From assembly GCA_030220185.1 (NCBI GenBank), contig JASPKZ010005708.1:425501-489500 (forward strand): a DNA stretch of 64,000 nt, in the 5' to 3' direction. The position numbers and the translations under genes were made by a program. Shown here one piece after another: positions 23,872 through 33,111 of the stretch. The DNA comes from Diploptera punctata. Taxonomy: Eukaryota > Arthropoda > Insecta > Blattodea > Blaberidae. Numbering within the stretch: the stretch's first letter is position 1; each line of letters starts with the position of its first letter. The notes under the pieces are model-generated. The model was not told where the DNA came from. It ran no database searches and saw only the letters and a program-made list of their open reading frames with translations.

Positions 23872-24263
23872 CACAATGTGTTTCAGAATAAGTACTACAG
23901 ACATAGGGTTTGTAGAGGGGACTTAGTAGATCAAGTTTTGATAAGGAACCCATGTCCGGGAACCAATTTCTATGCAAAATAAGTTTGAATATCGAAACAC
24001 AATGGACTGATATGGTGTGTCTTGTGTTTCAGAATAAGTATTGCAGATTGCTAGGGGTTGTACTACACCTGTCGAGTCGGAGGAAGATCTTGCACGAATT
24101 CTGGCGGCAGCAAACATTATTGAACACAACACCAGGTCTTGTGGAGCGCGCGTATGAAAACATGCGTCGCAGATACATTTTGTGCAACGAACAGCAGGGT
24201 CGCCACGTGAACCATACATGTACAACCCCTAGAAATCTGTAATACTTATTCTGAAACATCCTG
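23872..24263 (+). mobile_element. 392-bp TIR element with mariner-like C-terminal remnant
   Basis: The left end has TGTTTCAGAATAAGTACTAC and the right end the complement of TGTTTCAGAATAAGTATTAC. TA flanks both (23870-23871 and 24264-24265). A third copy of the terminal motif lies inside at about 24024 in the left orientation, so a shorter 240-bp element (24024-24263) is also defined. The interior reads ILAAANIIEHN, then GLVERAYENMRRRYILC and GRHVNH. It resembles the extreme C-terminus of Tc1/mariner-type transposases (R..MRRR...C...GG.H..H). Confidence 0.7.
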
Positions 24264-24271
24264 TACATAGG

Positions 24272-24573
24272 GTCGTCCGGCGCTCTGGCTCAAGTTGTTA
24301 CGTGCTTGGCTCGTGACTAGCGGATTCGATTTCGATTCCCCGCGGGGTAAGAACTTTTAATTGTAATTTTCAATCGCGGTCTAAGTTGGGCAGTGATGTA
24401 TAATTTTAAATCGGTACAGTTTGCACCAGTTGTCTGGATTAAATTCAAAATCCCTTCGCAATACATGTTGACTTTCGGTACCTGGACGACACAGATAGAC
24501 TAAGTTAGTCACTCATACACTCAGCATACTAGACTGTTCGTCGGGAAAGGCTTTATAAGTAAGTAATACACCT
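24272..24573 (+). mobile_element. SINE-like retroposon, other family
   Basis: GTCCGGCGCTCTGGCTCAAG and GCGGATTCGATTTCGATTCC give an A-box-like and B-box-like head, followed by about 220 bp of AT-rich body to a TTATAAGTAAGTAAT tail. No second copy is in the window. Confidence 0.4.
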
Positions 24574-24592
24574 GATTATATAGACTATTTAA

Positions 24593-25336
24593 CTCATGCC
24601 CCAAATGGGAGTCAATGACCAATCACGTTTCAATGATTTCTATTTTACAACCAATCAGAGTCGTGTTTCACGAAATATTTATCAGTGTTAAATTTACCAT
24701 ATTAAAGAAAGCTCCTCCTTTTTAATATTCTGAACAGGTCTGACCATTATTTTGCAGTGACTGAGCCTGTAAAGAAATACGGCTACCAGATTGTATATAT
24801 AGTGCATAGATGTCAACACATAGCGTTTGCAGGAGTTAATATAAAAACATTTGTAGCAATTTATTATACCACCAAAAAAAGAAACCACTGTATGCACTTT
24901 CTTAAATGTATTTTTCCCCAGGTGATAATCCAGAAAAATATAATTGTCATATTTACATCATACGACATCAGAAATGAATTAATATACAGTTTGATGTTTC
25001 ATTTTTTCTCCACTAGAGAGCATTCTTACAATATTGCGTTCCTTTGGCAATAAATAGTATGATCTGGTTGCAGTGATAAACAAAAGAAGCAGATGAAGCG
25101 TACCTATCGTTTCTCATTTGTTTTTCAAACATTGCCGTTTACATTAAATATATAAATATTTTAAAATAACTATAGTTAAATAATGATTTGTGAGTAAACA
25201 GCTTAATTTTATTCGTTAAATAGTCCTAACAAATGCCACTCTTGATTTCCAAATTCTCTAGATAAATTCACTCCTCACTTCGTGAGTCGTGAATTTATCG
25301 ATAATTTGGAAATCACTCGTGGCATTACTTATGAGA
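24593..25336 (+). mobile_element. repeat B: longest copy of the palindrome-ended element
   Basis: Same ends as 12972-13416, with an extra interior of about 300 bp between GCTCCTCCTT and ACAATATTGCG. The interior has two open frames (24694-24897 minus and 24757-25053 plus) without recognised domains. The end palindrome is at 25232-25326. Confidence 0.8.
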
Positions 25337-26778
25337 GGCATGCTGTTACTCGTGGCCACGTGAACAAGCGCAAGTCCAAGTTTCTCCGCACAGCTGATTT
25401 CGTACTTTGGTACGACAGCTGCAGGAACATGGACATGTAACTTCTCTATAGCGTATAGACTTTATATCCGAACACGTTATAAAGCATTGCGCAGAAGTTC
25501 TACTCAAAGCTTCCTGTTCTAGAGAACTCTTATTCAGTACTCTGTCGAAGTCGGGAGGACTACCTTTACCGCATATAGTAGGGTAAAGTTTCGTAATTTT
25601 CTGATCTACTTTTAAAAACTTCTAAAAAATAAAATTTCTTATTATTATATATTTTCTTGAACAGAAACTAATTTTTTCGTGTTACACAACAACTGAACTT
25701 ACGGAACGATATGTGAGTAATTTATTTAGAAAATATGAAGATTGAATCACGAAACAAATCGACGCAAAAAATTAACAAAATTATATTATATACAGACGAT
25801 ACACATCCAATATGTCTGTCTTCCTCCGAGGAATGATTTAGGAAATAAATAGGATGAAAATCCTACAAATAAAGAATAATAAGATGAAAATTATATATTA
25901 TAAAGTAAATGGTTGTGGTTCTATTTCTTAATTTCACGTGAATATGATTTCACGATGTGATTATGAGGTCGGTGATTTTTTCTTGGATATTATGGCTTGA
26001 ATTTCCTGGCATTTGCTTTACAGTAAAGGAAAAAGTTGAGAAACTCATCCATGAAAATAAACTCAACCGTGAATCGAACCCATCTTCACTATTTGAGAGA
26101 TGGTGTATTATTTAAATTCTAAAATGCGGGGAAAAAGTACAGGCTATTTTTTCTCGAAAGATACATTCATATAAGGATGTTATTAATTTTAATGCAATTA
26201 TAGTAAAAACGAGATAAAATTGTGAGTCATGTTATGCGATTATAACCGGTTCAGCTTATTCATGTGAATGATACAGCGTATGACCGTGTATGTACCTTAG
26301 TTTGATCTCTCAGCATTATCAAGTTTCAGTGAACAAACATGTGTGATTATCGAATGTGTCCGCTTGACTTCTTTATCAACGCGAAATTTGTCTCTACATC
26401 GTTTCTGTGTAATTGACTAGCATCCCAACGGTTTTCTATTCGAATCCATATTAAGATGTTATTTGACGATAATTTCTTTATGTTCATGGTCTGGAACGTG
26501 TTTAACGTACCACCCCTGGCGAATATTGAAAATACGACGGTAGACACATTGTTAACTCAGGTATTTATTTAAGTAAAAAAGGTAAATTAGGAGTAATACT
26601 GAAATTATCGATCTTTAGTTTAATAATTTACAGATTAGCTTTTTTTTTTGAAGGTATAAATTTTAAGTCTAATTGAATACTGTGATACATTTTAGTCAGT
26701 TTCATAGTAAATAACTGCTTCTTTGCAATTGAAAATTCTAATATTTTGAGAGTATAAATTGCATAAATTTTAAACATA
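25337..26778. other. non-coding, nothing recognised
   Basis: A 36-codon open stretch just after repeat B (about 25329-25438, reading RGHVNKRKSKFLRTADF) ends in a stop and has no recognised family. A weak B-box-like GTGAATCGAACCC lies near 26070. The rest is AT-rich. Confidence 0.35.
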
Positions 26779-27109
26779 TACAGTGTACTTCGCTGTCGAA
26801 TCGCCCCCTTGCACGGCGGCTGACGGTAGCAACCGATGATAACCGAGCTCTTGGCACTCCGGCCGTGTTTAATCCCCTTCGAAGGAGCGCGGTACTCATC
26901 GGTACTCATGTTGTCAGTCTCATAGCTGTTTTGTTTCAGTATGGTTGTGCTTTGAAATGTTTCGTATGAAATATTATTCCTGTTATGCTACATGGGCTAT
27001 TGTGCTTGGTATTAAATATGATTTCTATATTAGTCCTTTAGTTATAGTTTACATAATGACTCGATATACTTACACACTACAAAAAAAATAATATATGATT
27101 CGTATGTAT

Positions 27110-27410
27110 TAACAAATTCTTTCAGGTAAATTATAAGGCGATTTTTAACTAAATATCCAACTGCGCATGTCCCACATAGAGATACTGTGCCAAAACTTGT
27201 CACTATATTTAAATATAAAGTGTCTATTATTGATAAGAAGCGTTGGATAAACAAACTATTAATAAGGAGAAACTAGCCGCGATGGAAGAAAAAATTCCTG
27301 CGACGATTTGCACAGGAAATTGAAATTTCGATAACCTCAACATGGCGAGGTACCAGATTCCTGAATTAAAACCATACAGGCTCACTCTTGTTCAGGAAAA
27401 TAAATAACAA
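27110..27410 (+). pseudogene. mariner-like transposase remnant (DUF4817-type HTH)
   Basis: The frame reads IIRRFLTKYPTAHVPHRDTV, then KLVTIFKYKVSIIDKKR, the pattern of the DUF4817/helix-turn-helix N-terminus found in many insect mariner-like elements (R.F....P....P...T....V..F...GS..DKKR). Further on, ELKPYRLTLVQENK (about 27366-27406) matches the later L.PY...LVQ motif. The catalytic region would follow but the frame is cut by the large TIR element at 27433. Stops lie between the two matches. Confidence 0.75.
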
Positions 27411-28094
27411 AGCGTAGTGTGATCCATAAATAGCCCGGTCAAGTTAGCACAAAAAATAGGGGTAGGATTACAAAAATTCGCATAGAGCTGAAAATTTGTA
27501 CGAATGTTGGGATCATCATTATAAATGAAATGTGAAAAGTCCCCATAGATTCCACATCTGCAAAAAAAATATATTCAAGGCCAGTTCGCGAATATGGTTT
27601 TTTTTTTGCATTTTTCAGCCAAACGGTAAGTTTTATCATAAAAATAGGCTAGACAAAAGTTGTAGACCATGCAATTATCTACAAAAATTGTCCTTATACT
27701 TTTATCATATTCTTGAGATATCACAATTTGAAACATCGAAAACAATAATATGCACGCTTTTCAACCGCAAGTTAACCTCCTATACATCATGGGATATTTA
27801 ATATAATAATAATATTGGTTGAATAACTTATATATACAAATCATATATTATGAGTGTGAGAAAATACATAAAAAAGTCAGTCCCTAATTTAATTGGCCCG
27901 TAACATCTGCCGACTATTCTATTATTGTCCGAGTGGCGACAGTCATATACCTGTTTTTTTTCTGGAAGGCATAATCGAGACTTTTAGTGTAGTGTTGAAC
28001 GTTCCTTTACAGTAAATACACATGGCTATTAATACACATGCTTGTTAATGATATTTCTTAAAATAATTTGTGCTGTTCAATAATTAAAACAATA

Positions 28095-28499
28095 TCGCAA
28101 TTTTGCTTTGTTTGTAGTAAACCTTTGACTGAAAAATGAAACAGTTACTGTTGATCGTGGAATGAAGACTTTGATCCATTCAAGTGTTGAAAGAAATCAT
28201 GGGTTTTCTAAATACCTGAAGGACAAGAAAGCAGACAATTCATGTGCAGTGTTGTAAAATGTACACTCGGAAGAGTTCTATTGCTGCAGTTAAAAGACAG
28301 CATGAGATGGAGCAAGCCAGTACATCTGAAGTCCACCTCATACTAGAGCACGCGTAAGTGAATCCGTTTCTTGTTTTAAAAAAATATTGCTTATTTTGTG
28401 GAGATGAAGCGAATGAAGAGGCTGAGAAGAAAAAAGCGTAAAATGTTAGGCGTAAAATTCATAAAGTTGCTACACTTGAATTTAAAGAATCAATTTTGA
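28095..28499 (+). pseudogene. transposon zinc-finger-like protein, 5' part
   Basis: Followed across shifts, it reads FCFVCSKPLTE, then TVDRGMKTLIHSSVERN, KYLKDKK, a C.V.CC-type stretch, ASTSEVPP, then FKKYCLFCGDEANEEAEKK, IHKVATLEFKESILK. Two CxxC pairs (CFVCSK and CLFCGD) suggest zinc binding. I recall full-length relatives of well over 500 residues in many insects, with the same order of motifs, but no established activity. The frame is cut at 28499 by the LINE insertion and resumes at 30406. Frameshifts occur near 28135 and 28255. Confidence 0.6.
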
Positions 28500-28785
28500 A
28501 GGTCTATGACTCAGTGCCAATCAACCAACTTTGGGATGCAATTGTTGATGTTGGTATCGATTTACCAACGATTTCACTTGTCCGACGGTTGTACCAGCAG
28601 TGTCAGGCTTCGGTTAAAGTGGGTAAGATCATATCCTCTCCATTCAGAACTACTAAAGGCCTGCGACAGGGCTGTAGTATGTCCCCTACTTTGTTCAAAA
28701 TATACATCTAGCATATATTGGAGCAGTGGAATCGATATTGTGGAGGCATGGGAGTACCAGTCCAAGGTGGCACAATACATTCCTT
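28500..28785 (+). pseudogene. LINE reverse transcriptase, central fragment
   Basis: The translation reads VYDSVPINQLWDAIVDVGI, then LVRRLYQQCQASVKVG, then TTKGLRQGCSMSPTLFKIYI. These are the A-to-B block motifs of non-LTR reverse transcriptases: the (F/Y)D.V first aspartate, and GLRQGC.MSPTLF. A stop at 28709-28711 replaces the usual glutamate of IYIEHIL, after which HILEQWNRYCGGMGVPVQGG and TIHS continue in frame to 28785, where the tRNA-like multimer was inserted. Confidence 0.9.
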
Positions 28786-28827
28786 TACAATGTACATAGA
28801 GAAAGATTTGCGTTTAGATCGGTACTT

Positions 28828-28901
28828 GCTCAGGTAGCTCAGTTGGTAGAGCACTTGGTCTAGAGAACCAAGGGTCCCGGGTTCAAGTCCCGGTCTGAGC
28901 G
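28828..28901 (+). other. tRNA-like core, copy 1 (full cloverleaf)
   Basis: The acceptor GCTCAGG pairs with TCTGAGC. The D arm is GCTC/GAGC with AGTTGGTA, and the T arm is CCGGG/CCCGG with TTCAAGT. The anticodon arm is CTTGGT/ACCAAG with loop CTAGAGA, giving a formal AGA anticodon with T before it. The anticodon stem has six pairs rather than five, and there is no long variable arm as a serine tRNA would need. It is better read as a tRNA-derived repeat core than as a working tRNA gene, though transcription from its A and B boxes is plausible. Confidence 0.75.
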
Positions 28902-29120
28902 TATAATTTTTCTCTTCAAATATGACTTATCCATCATTGAGATGTACGAAATCAATAATAATAACATGGAAAAAGCCGTACTGGCTGTAATGTATAATTC
29001 CCAAATATGTCTTCTTAATAAAGGAGCCGCCATTTGCAAGATAGAAGCATGGCTTCATAGCATTTGGTGGACGGGAATTACAATGTATATAGAGAAAGAT
29101 TTGCGTTTAGATCGGTACTT

Positions 29121-29194
29121 GCTCAGGTAGCTCAGTTGGTAGAGCACTTGGTCTAGAGAACCAAGGGTCCCGGGTTCAAGTCCCGGTCTGAGCG
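29121..29194 (+). other. tRNA-like core, copy 2 (full cloverleaf)
   Basis: Identical to the core at 28828-28901 and exactly 293 bp downstream. Confidence 0.75.
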
Positions 29195-29413
29195 TATAAT
29201 TTTTCTCTTCAAATATGATTTATCCATCATTGAGATGTACGAAATCAATAATAATAACATGGAAAAAGCCGTACTGGCTGTAATGTATAATTCCCAAATA
29301 TGTCTTCTCAATAAAGGAGCCGCCATTTGCAAGATAGAAGCATGGCTTCATAGCATTTGGTGGACGGGAATTACAATGTATATAGAGAAAGATTTGCGTT
29401 TAGATCGGTACTT

Positions 29414-29474
29414 GCTCAGGTAGCTCAGTTGGTAGAGCACTTGGTCTAGAGAACCAAGGGTCCCGGTCTGAGCG
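29414..29474 (+). other. tRNA-like core, copy 3 (13-nt deletion)
   Basis: Matches the other two cores but lacks 13 nt, including most of the T loop and B box. The deletion lies between two TCCCGG repeats, which suggests loss by pairing of short direct repeats. It starts 293 bp after copy 2. Confidence 0.8.
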
Positions 29475-29536
29475 TATAATTTTTCTCTTCAAATATGATT
29501 TATCCATCATTGAGATGTACGAAATCAATAATAATA

Positions 29537-30299
29537 ACATTCCTTATTATTTGCAGACGATCAAGTGTTGATAGCTCAGAGTCGTGAGGATGTGAAATAC
29601 ATGATGAGAAAACTTCTAAATGCTTTTGAAATAGGAGGTTTAAGAGTAAACATGGAAAAAACTGATTATCTTGTAGTAGGAGGAAGTGGACGAGATATAT
29701 CCCTATCCCAAGGAATTATTAGAGCTGTTAAAAAATTTAAATATTTGGGATCACTTATTGATGAATCAGGGAGTTGTAAAGCTGAAGTAGATAGCAGGTT
29801 AGTACAAGCACGAAGAGCCATAAAAATGTTGAATGGAGTACTGTGGAGTAGGACCATGTCAAATCACACGAAGAAGAGGATTTTGAAGTCTGTTGTGGAA
29901 AGCATAATGACTTATGGTGCTGAGGGATGGACTTTGGTAGAGGGACAAAAAACTAAGATCTTGGCAGTGGAGATGGATAGAATAAGACGCAGTGCCAGGG
30001 TGTCCAGGTTGGAAAGGAGAAGAAATGAAGAAGTGAGGCAGATGGTGGATATGGAGGAGACAGTGGTGGAAAGGATCGAAAGACGAGCTCTTCAGTGGTA
30101 TGACCATGTCAGGAGAATGGAGGATGATAGGTGGCCCAAAACTCTTTTGGAATGGTCACCTTCTGGTAGAAGGAAACGGGGCAGGCCAAGAACAACTTGG
30201 AGAGGAGAGATCCATAGATTGATGAACGACCGAGGTCTGGAGGAGAATGAATGGCGTGATCGGCAAGAATGGCGAATGGGAATACAGGGTAACCGCTGA
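29537..30299 (+). pseudogene. LINE reverse transcriptase, C-terminal part
   Basis: The longest clean frame in the window (about 250 codons) starts at HSLLFADDQVLIAQ. LFADD carries the two catalytic aspartates. It continues with RKLLNAFEIGGLRVNMEKT, KFKYLGSLIDESGSCKAEVD, ESIMTYGAEGWTLVE, RRSARVSRLERRRNEEVR, WYDHVRRMEDDRWPKTLLEW and SGRRKRGRPRTTWR, and ends GLEENEWRDRQEWRMG. The stop is at 30297-30299. The element is dead overall because its 5' half is missing, it has a nonsense codon, and it holds an insertion. The good state of this part suggests a fairly young copy. Confidence 0.92.
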
Positions 30300-30405
30300 A
30301 AAGTGGAGAGGCCCTCAAAAGTAAAAAGTAAGCATTTTGAAGGTAGCTCGGACTCGTTCTGATGGCGTAGCAAAAAAAAAATAAATAAATAAATATAAAA
30401 AAAAC

Positions 30406-31090
30406 TGCACGAATTCAGTACGAATATGATTTAGTTGCTGCCGAGGCTAGGTACCATAATAATTGCTATAATTCCTTCTTTAGACCCACCACTGGGGGGT
30501 AAAATCGGTCGTTCGCAAGATGATCGACAAATGTTGCAATGGAGAAAAAGGTGATGACTGCCAGTTTTCATTGGAAGAATTACAAAATAATTGTAAAAAT
30601 CCAGCTTTAGATAATAGAACAATTAAGATTCGATTGAAGTTAAAGTATGATCATCACGATATTCTTAACCAAGCTAGGTATGAGAAAAAAAGTCAAAATG
30701 AAAAGGAAGAACGATTTAGAATCATCAAAGCTGCAGCAGCAATCGTTACAGAAGACATTCACTCTTTAGTATTTGATAATACCAATTACCCCCCGCCTAG
30801 TCGAATGTTTGAAAATATTAACAGCGGTATTCCGGAGTCATTGGCTTAGTTTTTGGAACAAATAATTCTTAAAAATAAATCATTTAAACTAGAACTATTA
30901 AAACTAGTATGTACTAATATCAGCCACAGTATTATGACTACTGTTAGCCTAGATATTTCAAATCAAAATTGCAATTGTGTCAATTAATAGATAAAACTTT
31001 GGAACCAATTCAAACGTTAATCCCACCAGCTCCACAAATATTCTTAACACCATTTTTTGCAATTGCAAAAGGGTGAAAAAAGGTCGGATT
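30406..31090 (+). pseudogene. transposon zinc-finger-like protein, middle part
   Basis: It resumes from 28499 after the LINE. ARIQYEYDLVAAEARYHNN is followed by CYNSFFRPTTGG, IGRSQDD, then GDDCQFSLEELQNNCKNPAL and TIKIRLKLKY. It then reads HHDILNQARYEKKSQNEKEE, RFRIIKAAAAIVTEDIHSLV, NYPPPSRMFENINSGIPESL, FLEQIILKNKS and LVCTNISHSIMTTVSL. A C/H pair in ARYHNNC could extend the zinc-binding set. The frame from 30520 to 30849 is open for 109 codons. After SIMT the family continues further, but here it ends in other sequence, an internal deletion. Confidence 0.6.
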
Positions 31091-31604
31091 ATTTTCAACA
31101 TTAGTAAGATTCACGATGAAGTTCCGTTGAAGTATTATTCAAAATTAAAATATAAAATTTTGAAATATTTTATATTTTAATTTCGGATTAGTTTGTTCAC
31201 CAGTATGCACCAATTATCAAAGCCAGTCTTGCTCCAATGTTGAATCAAGTGGAACAGATTAACATTTATATGATTTCAATGAGGAAACAACTGATACATC
31301 TTTATCAGAACAATTAACAAATATCCAGCAAGAAGAAGAAGAAGAATCGAAGAAGACATTACTGTCAAAGTAGAATTCGAAGATTATCAGTCAGATTAAC
31401 ATTACTCGGAATCAAGAATAATTTTTGTCACTTAAATCATTTCCAATAGTACCATATTTTAATTAATATTATTTAATAAAACTTAACACAATAGATCATG
31501 GAGTATACCTATCGAAGACACCACATTAAAAAAAATGCGCCAAGTACACTGCCTCATAGGTGGTGCGGAAATGTGTGCATATTATGTAGAATACGACTCC
31601 TTCA
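31091..31604. other. tail region of the large TIR element
   Basis: Contains a short repeat shared with 9562-9640 (about 31108-31185) and an acid-rich reading DFNEETTDTSLSEQLTNIQQ near 31275-31335. No intact gene. Confidence 0.4.
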
Positions 31605-32228
31605 AATTTTAGAATCTCGATATCTCAAGAATGGTGATTCTCATGAAAAAAAGTATAAGAACAATTTTTAGGCAATTGCATGATCTACAACTTTTGTCTG
31701 ATCTATCTGTATGATAAAACTTACCGTTTGGCTGAAAAATGCGAAAAAAAACATTCGCGATCTTTGACCTTGAATAACTTTTTTTTTTTTTGCAGATGTG
31801 GAATCGATGGGGACTTTTCACATTTTATTTATAATGGTGTTCCCAACATTCGTACCAATTTTCAGCTCTATGCGAATTTTTGTAAATTGAAATGTCTATT
31901 TTGACCGGACTAAAAACTAACATATTAACTAATTCCCTGACACTATCATACCCAATCTCTCCATACATTATATCCGCAAGATTCTATATCTAAATGTGAA
32001 GATAAAAATGCAAACAGTTAATTGAGTTGATTTTCAGTTACTTTTATTATTCAAAATTTGTAAATAATTCTATTTGGGAAGATGAATTAATACATATAAA
32101 TGCACACTTTCACGAACACGGTGCAGCGAAGGCTTTGTTTTCGATTCGCCGGGAACTGGCTACCAGCACAGTGGTTGCTATCGCTGACCGCCGTGCAACG
32201 GGGCGACTCGACAGCGAAACACAATGTA

Positions 32229-33111
32229 TATGAATATTATAAACGTAGTCTATAAATTATCAATGGGGACATTATTCGAAGAGAAAGGAATGGTTGTGTA
32301 CTCATAGTCGCAAAAGTTATGCATGTACGAGTATAACAACCTTCACTCTGGAAATACCAATAGATCCAATGGGTATTGGGTTTACAGAAGAAACCCTGAT
32401 TGCAGAAAACGCACAAGTACAGCAGTACCATTGTATATTTTATAGATGAACATGATTATCCTCCATCGCAGAAAGAAGTAGAAGCTGGACGTCGATGTAC
32501 AGTAATCACTAAAACGATCTACAGTTGGAGCCACTAGCGGTTCCACTCAGATTATTCAATATGAACTGGAGTGAGTGCTATTAGAACTGTTTATATATTT
32601 TTTGTCTCTAATGTAATCCTTAAAATGAAGTATAAACCAAAGGAACTTTCCTGCCAACCCAAGTCTTTTCGAGTTCTTCAGGGTTTGGGACATTCCATAC
32701 GAAACTGGCAAAAAAATTGTGAAAATTGAACTCACATCTCTAAAAGTTTACCTTTTTCTTTACAGTGAAACTTTGATACACTGAATATCTGAACCGAATT
32801 TCAGGTCTTCGTTTTATGTAATTAAAGAGTAATAGAGCTGTCAATGTATCGTATTGTTTTAAAAAGTCTCCTTTATAAAATAATTGTCTCGAAGTATAAC
32901 TACTCCCTCAACTTGAAAAGATAGTCACGTTAAAATGATTTTATGCTCTATCCCTTGAAAATTAGTATGTTAATATTTACCATTTTCTGAAGGGCGTAAA
33001 TGCAATTAATATGCAATTGACCTTTTCAACCAAAAATGTTATAAAATAAAAAAATATCAGATTATTACCAGATGACTAGTTAATTATTTGTAATGAGTAT
33101 TAACCCTTAAA
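32229..33111. other. non-coding, nothing recognised
   Basis: AT-rich DNA after the outer mariner-like element. No domain or repeat recognised. Confidence 0.35.

Larger units (their letters stand above)
28786..29536 (+). mobile_element. inserted tandem multimer of a tRNA-like retroposon
   Basis: 751 bp lie between two copies of ACATTCCTT (28777-28785 and 29537-29545), a 9-bp target duplication. When one copy is removed the LINE frame reads GGTIHSLLFADDQV without a break. The insert is two and a half units of 293 bp. Each unit has a 74-nt tRNA-like core, a following AT-rich part ending AATAATAATAAC, and a linker starting ATGGAAAAAGCC. The insert begins mid-unit (TTACAATG) and ends exactly at AATAATAATAAC. 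That is consistent with a 5'-truncated retroposed multimer. Confidence 0.85.
28500..30405 (+). mobile_element. 5'-truncated LINE inserted in the TIR element
   Basis: The LINE starts within the reverse transcriptase (VYDSVPINQLWDAIVD) and ends in an A-rich tail at about 30371-30405 (AAAAAAAAAATAAATAAATA). The host reading frame stops at 28499 (ESILK) and resumes at 30406 (ARIQYEYDLVAAEARYHNN), so the ends are set by the interrupted gene as well as by the tail. No clear target duplication is seen. The LINE is itself interrupted by 28786-29536. Confidence 0.85.
27433..31910 (+). mobile_element. large TIR element carrying a zinc-finger-like gene
   Basis: Inverted repeats of about 310 bp (27433-27738 and 31605-31910) start with G(C/T)CCGGTCAA and are flanked by TA (27431-27432 and 31911-31912). 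The arms share long blocks such as CAGCCAAACGGTAAGTTTTA, identical in both. Total length is 4,478 bp, of which 28500-30405 is a later LINE; without it the element is about 2.57 kb. The gene inside (28095-28499 plus 30406-31090) belongs to a protein type I recall as very common in insect genomes but without a settled function. An acidic EEEEES stretch lies near 31335. Confidence 0.8.
26781..32226 (+). mobile_element. outer layer: mariner-like element split by a large insertion
   Basis: The left end CAGTGTACTTCGCTGTCGAA (26781) matches the complement of the right end (CATTGTGTTTCGCTGTCGAG, ending 32226) for about 75 bp, including TTGCACGGCGG and TAGCAACC. TA flanks both sides (26779-26780 and 32227-32228). 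Removing the 4.48-kb inner element leaves about 970 bp, a plausible size for a decayed mariner-like element. The transposase remnant lies at 27110-27410. Confidence 0.8.

Noticed and set aside
28942..29423. Two identical 62-codon frames (starting MYEINNNN)
   Set aside because: They are the 293-bp repeat unit read through the linker and leader of the tRNA-like core. Identity reflects the tandem duplication, and there is no known protein family.
30520..30849. A 109-codon host gene
   Set aside because: It is the middle of a longer transposon protein that is split by a LINE and lacks its start.
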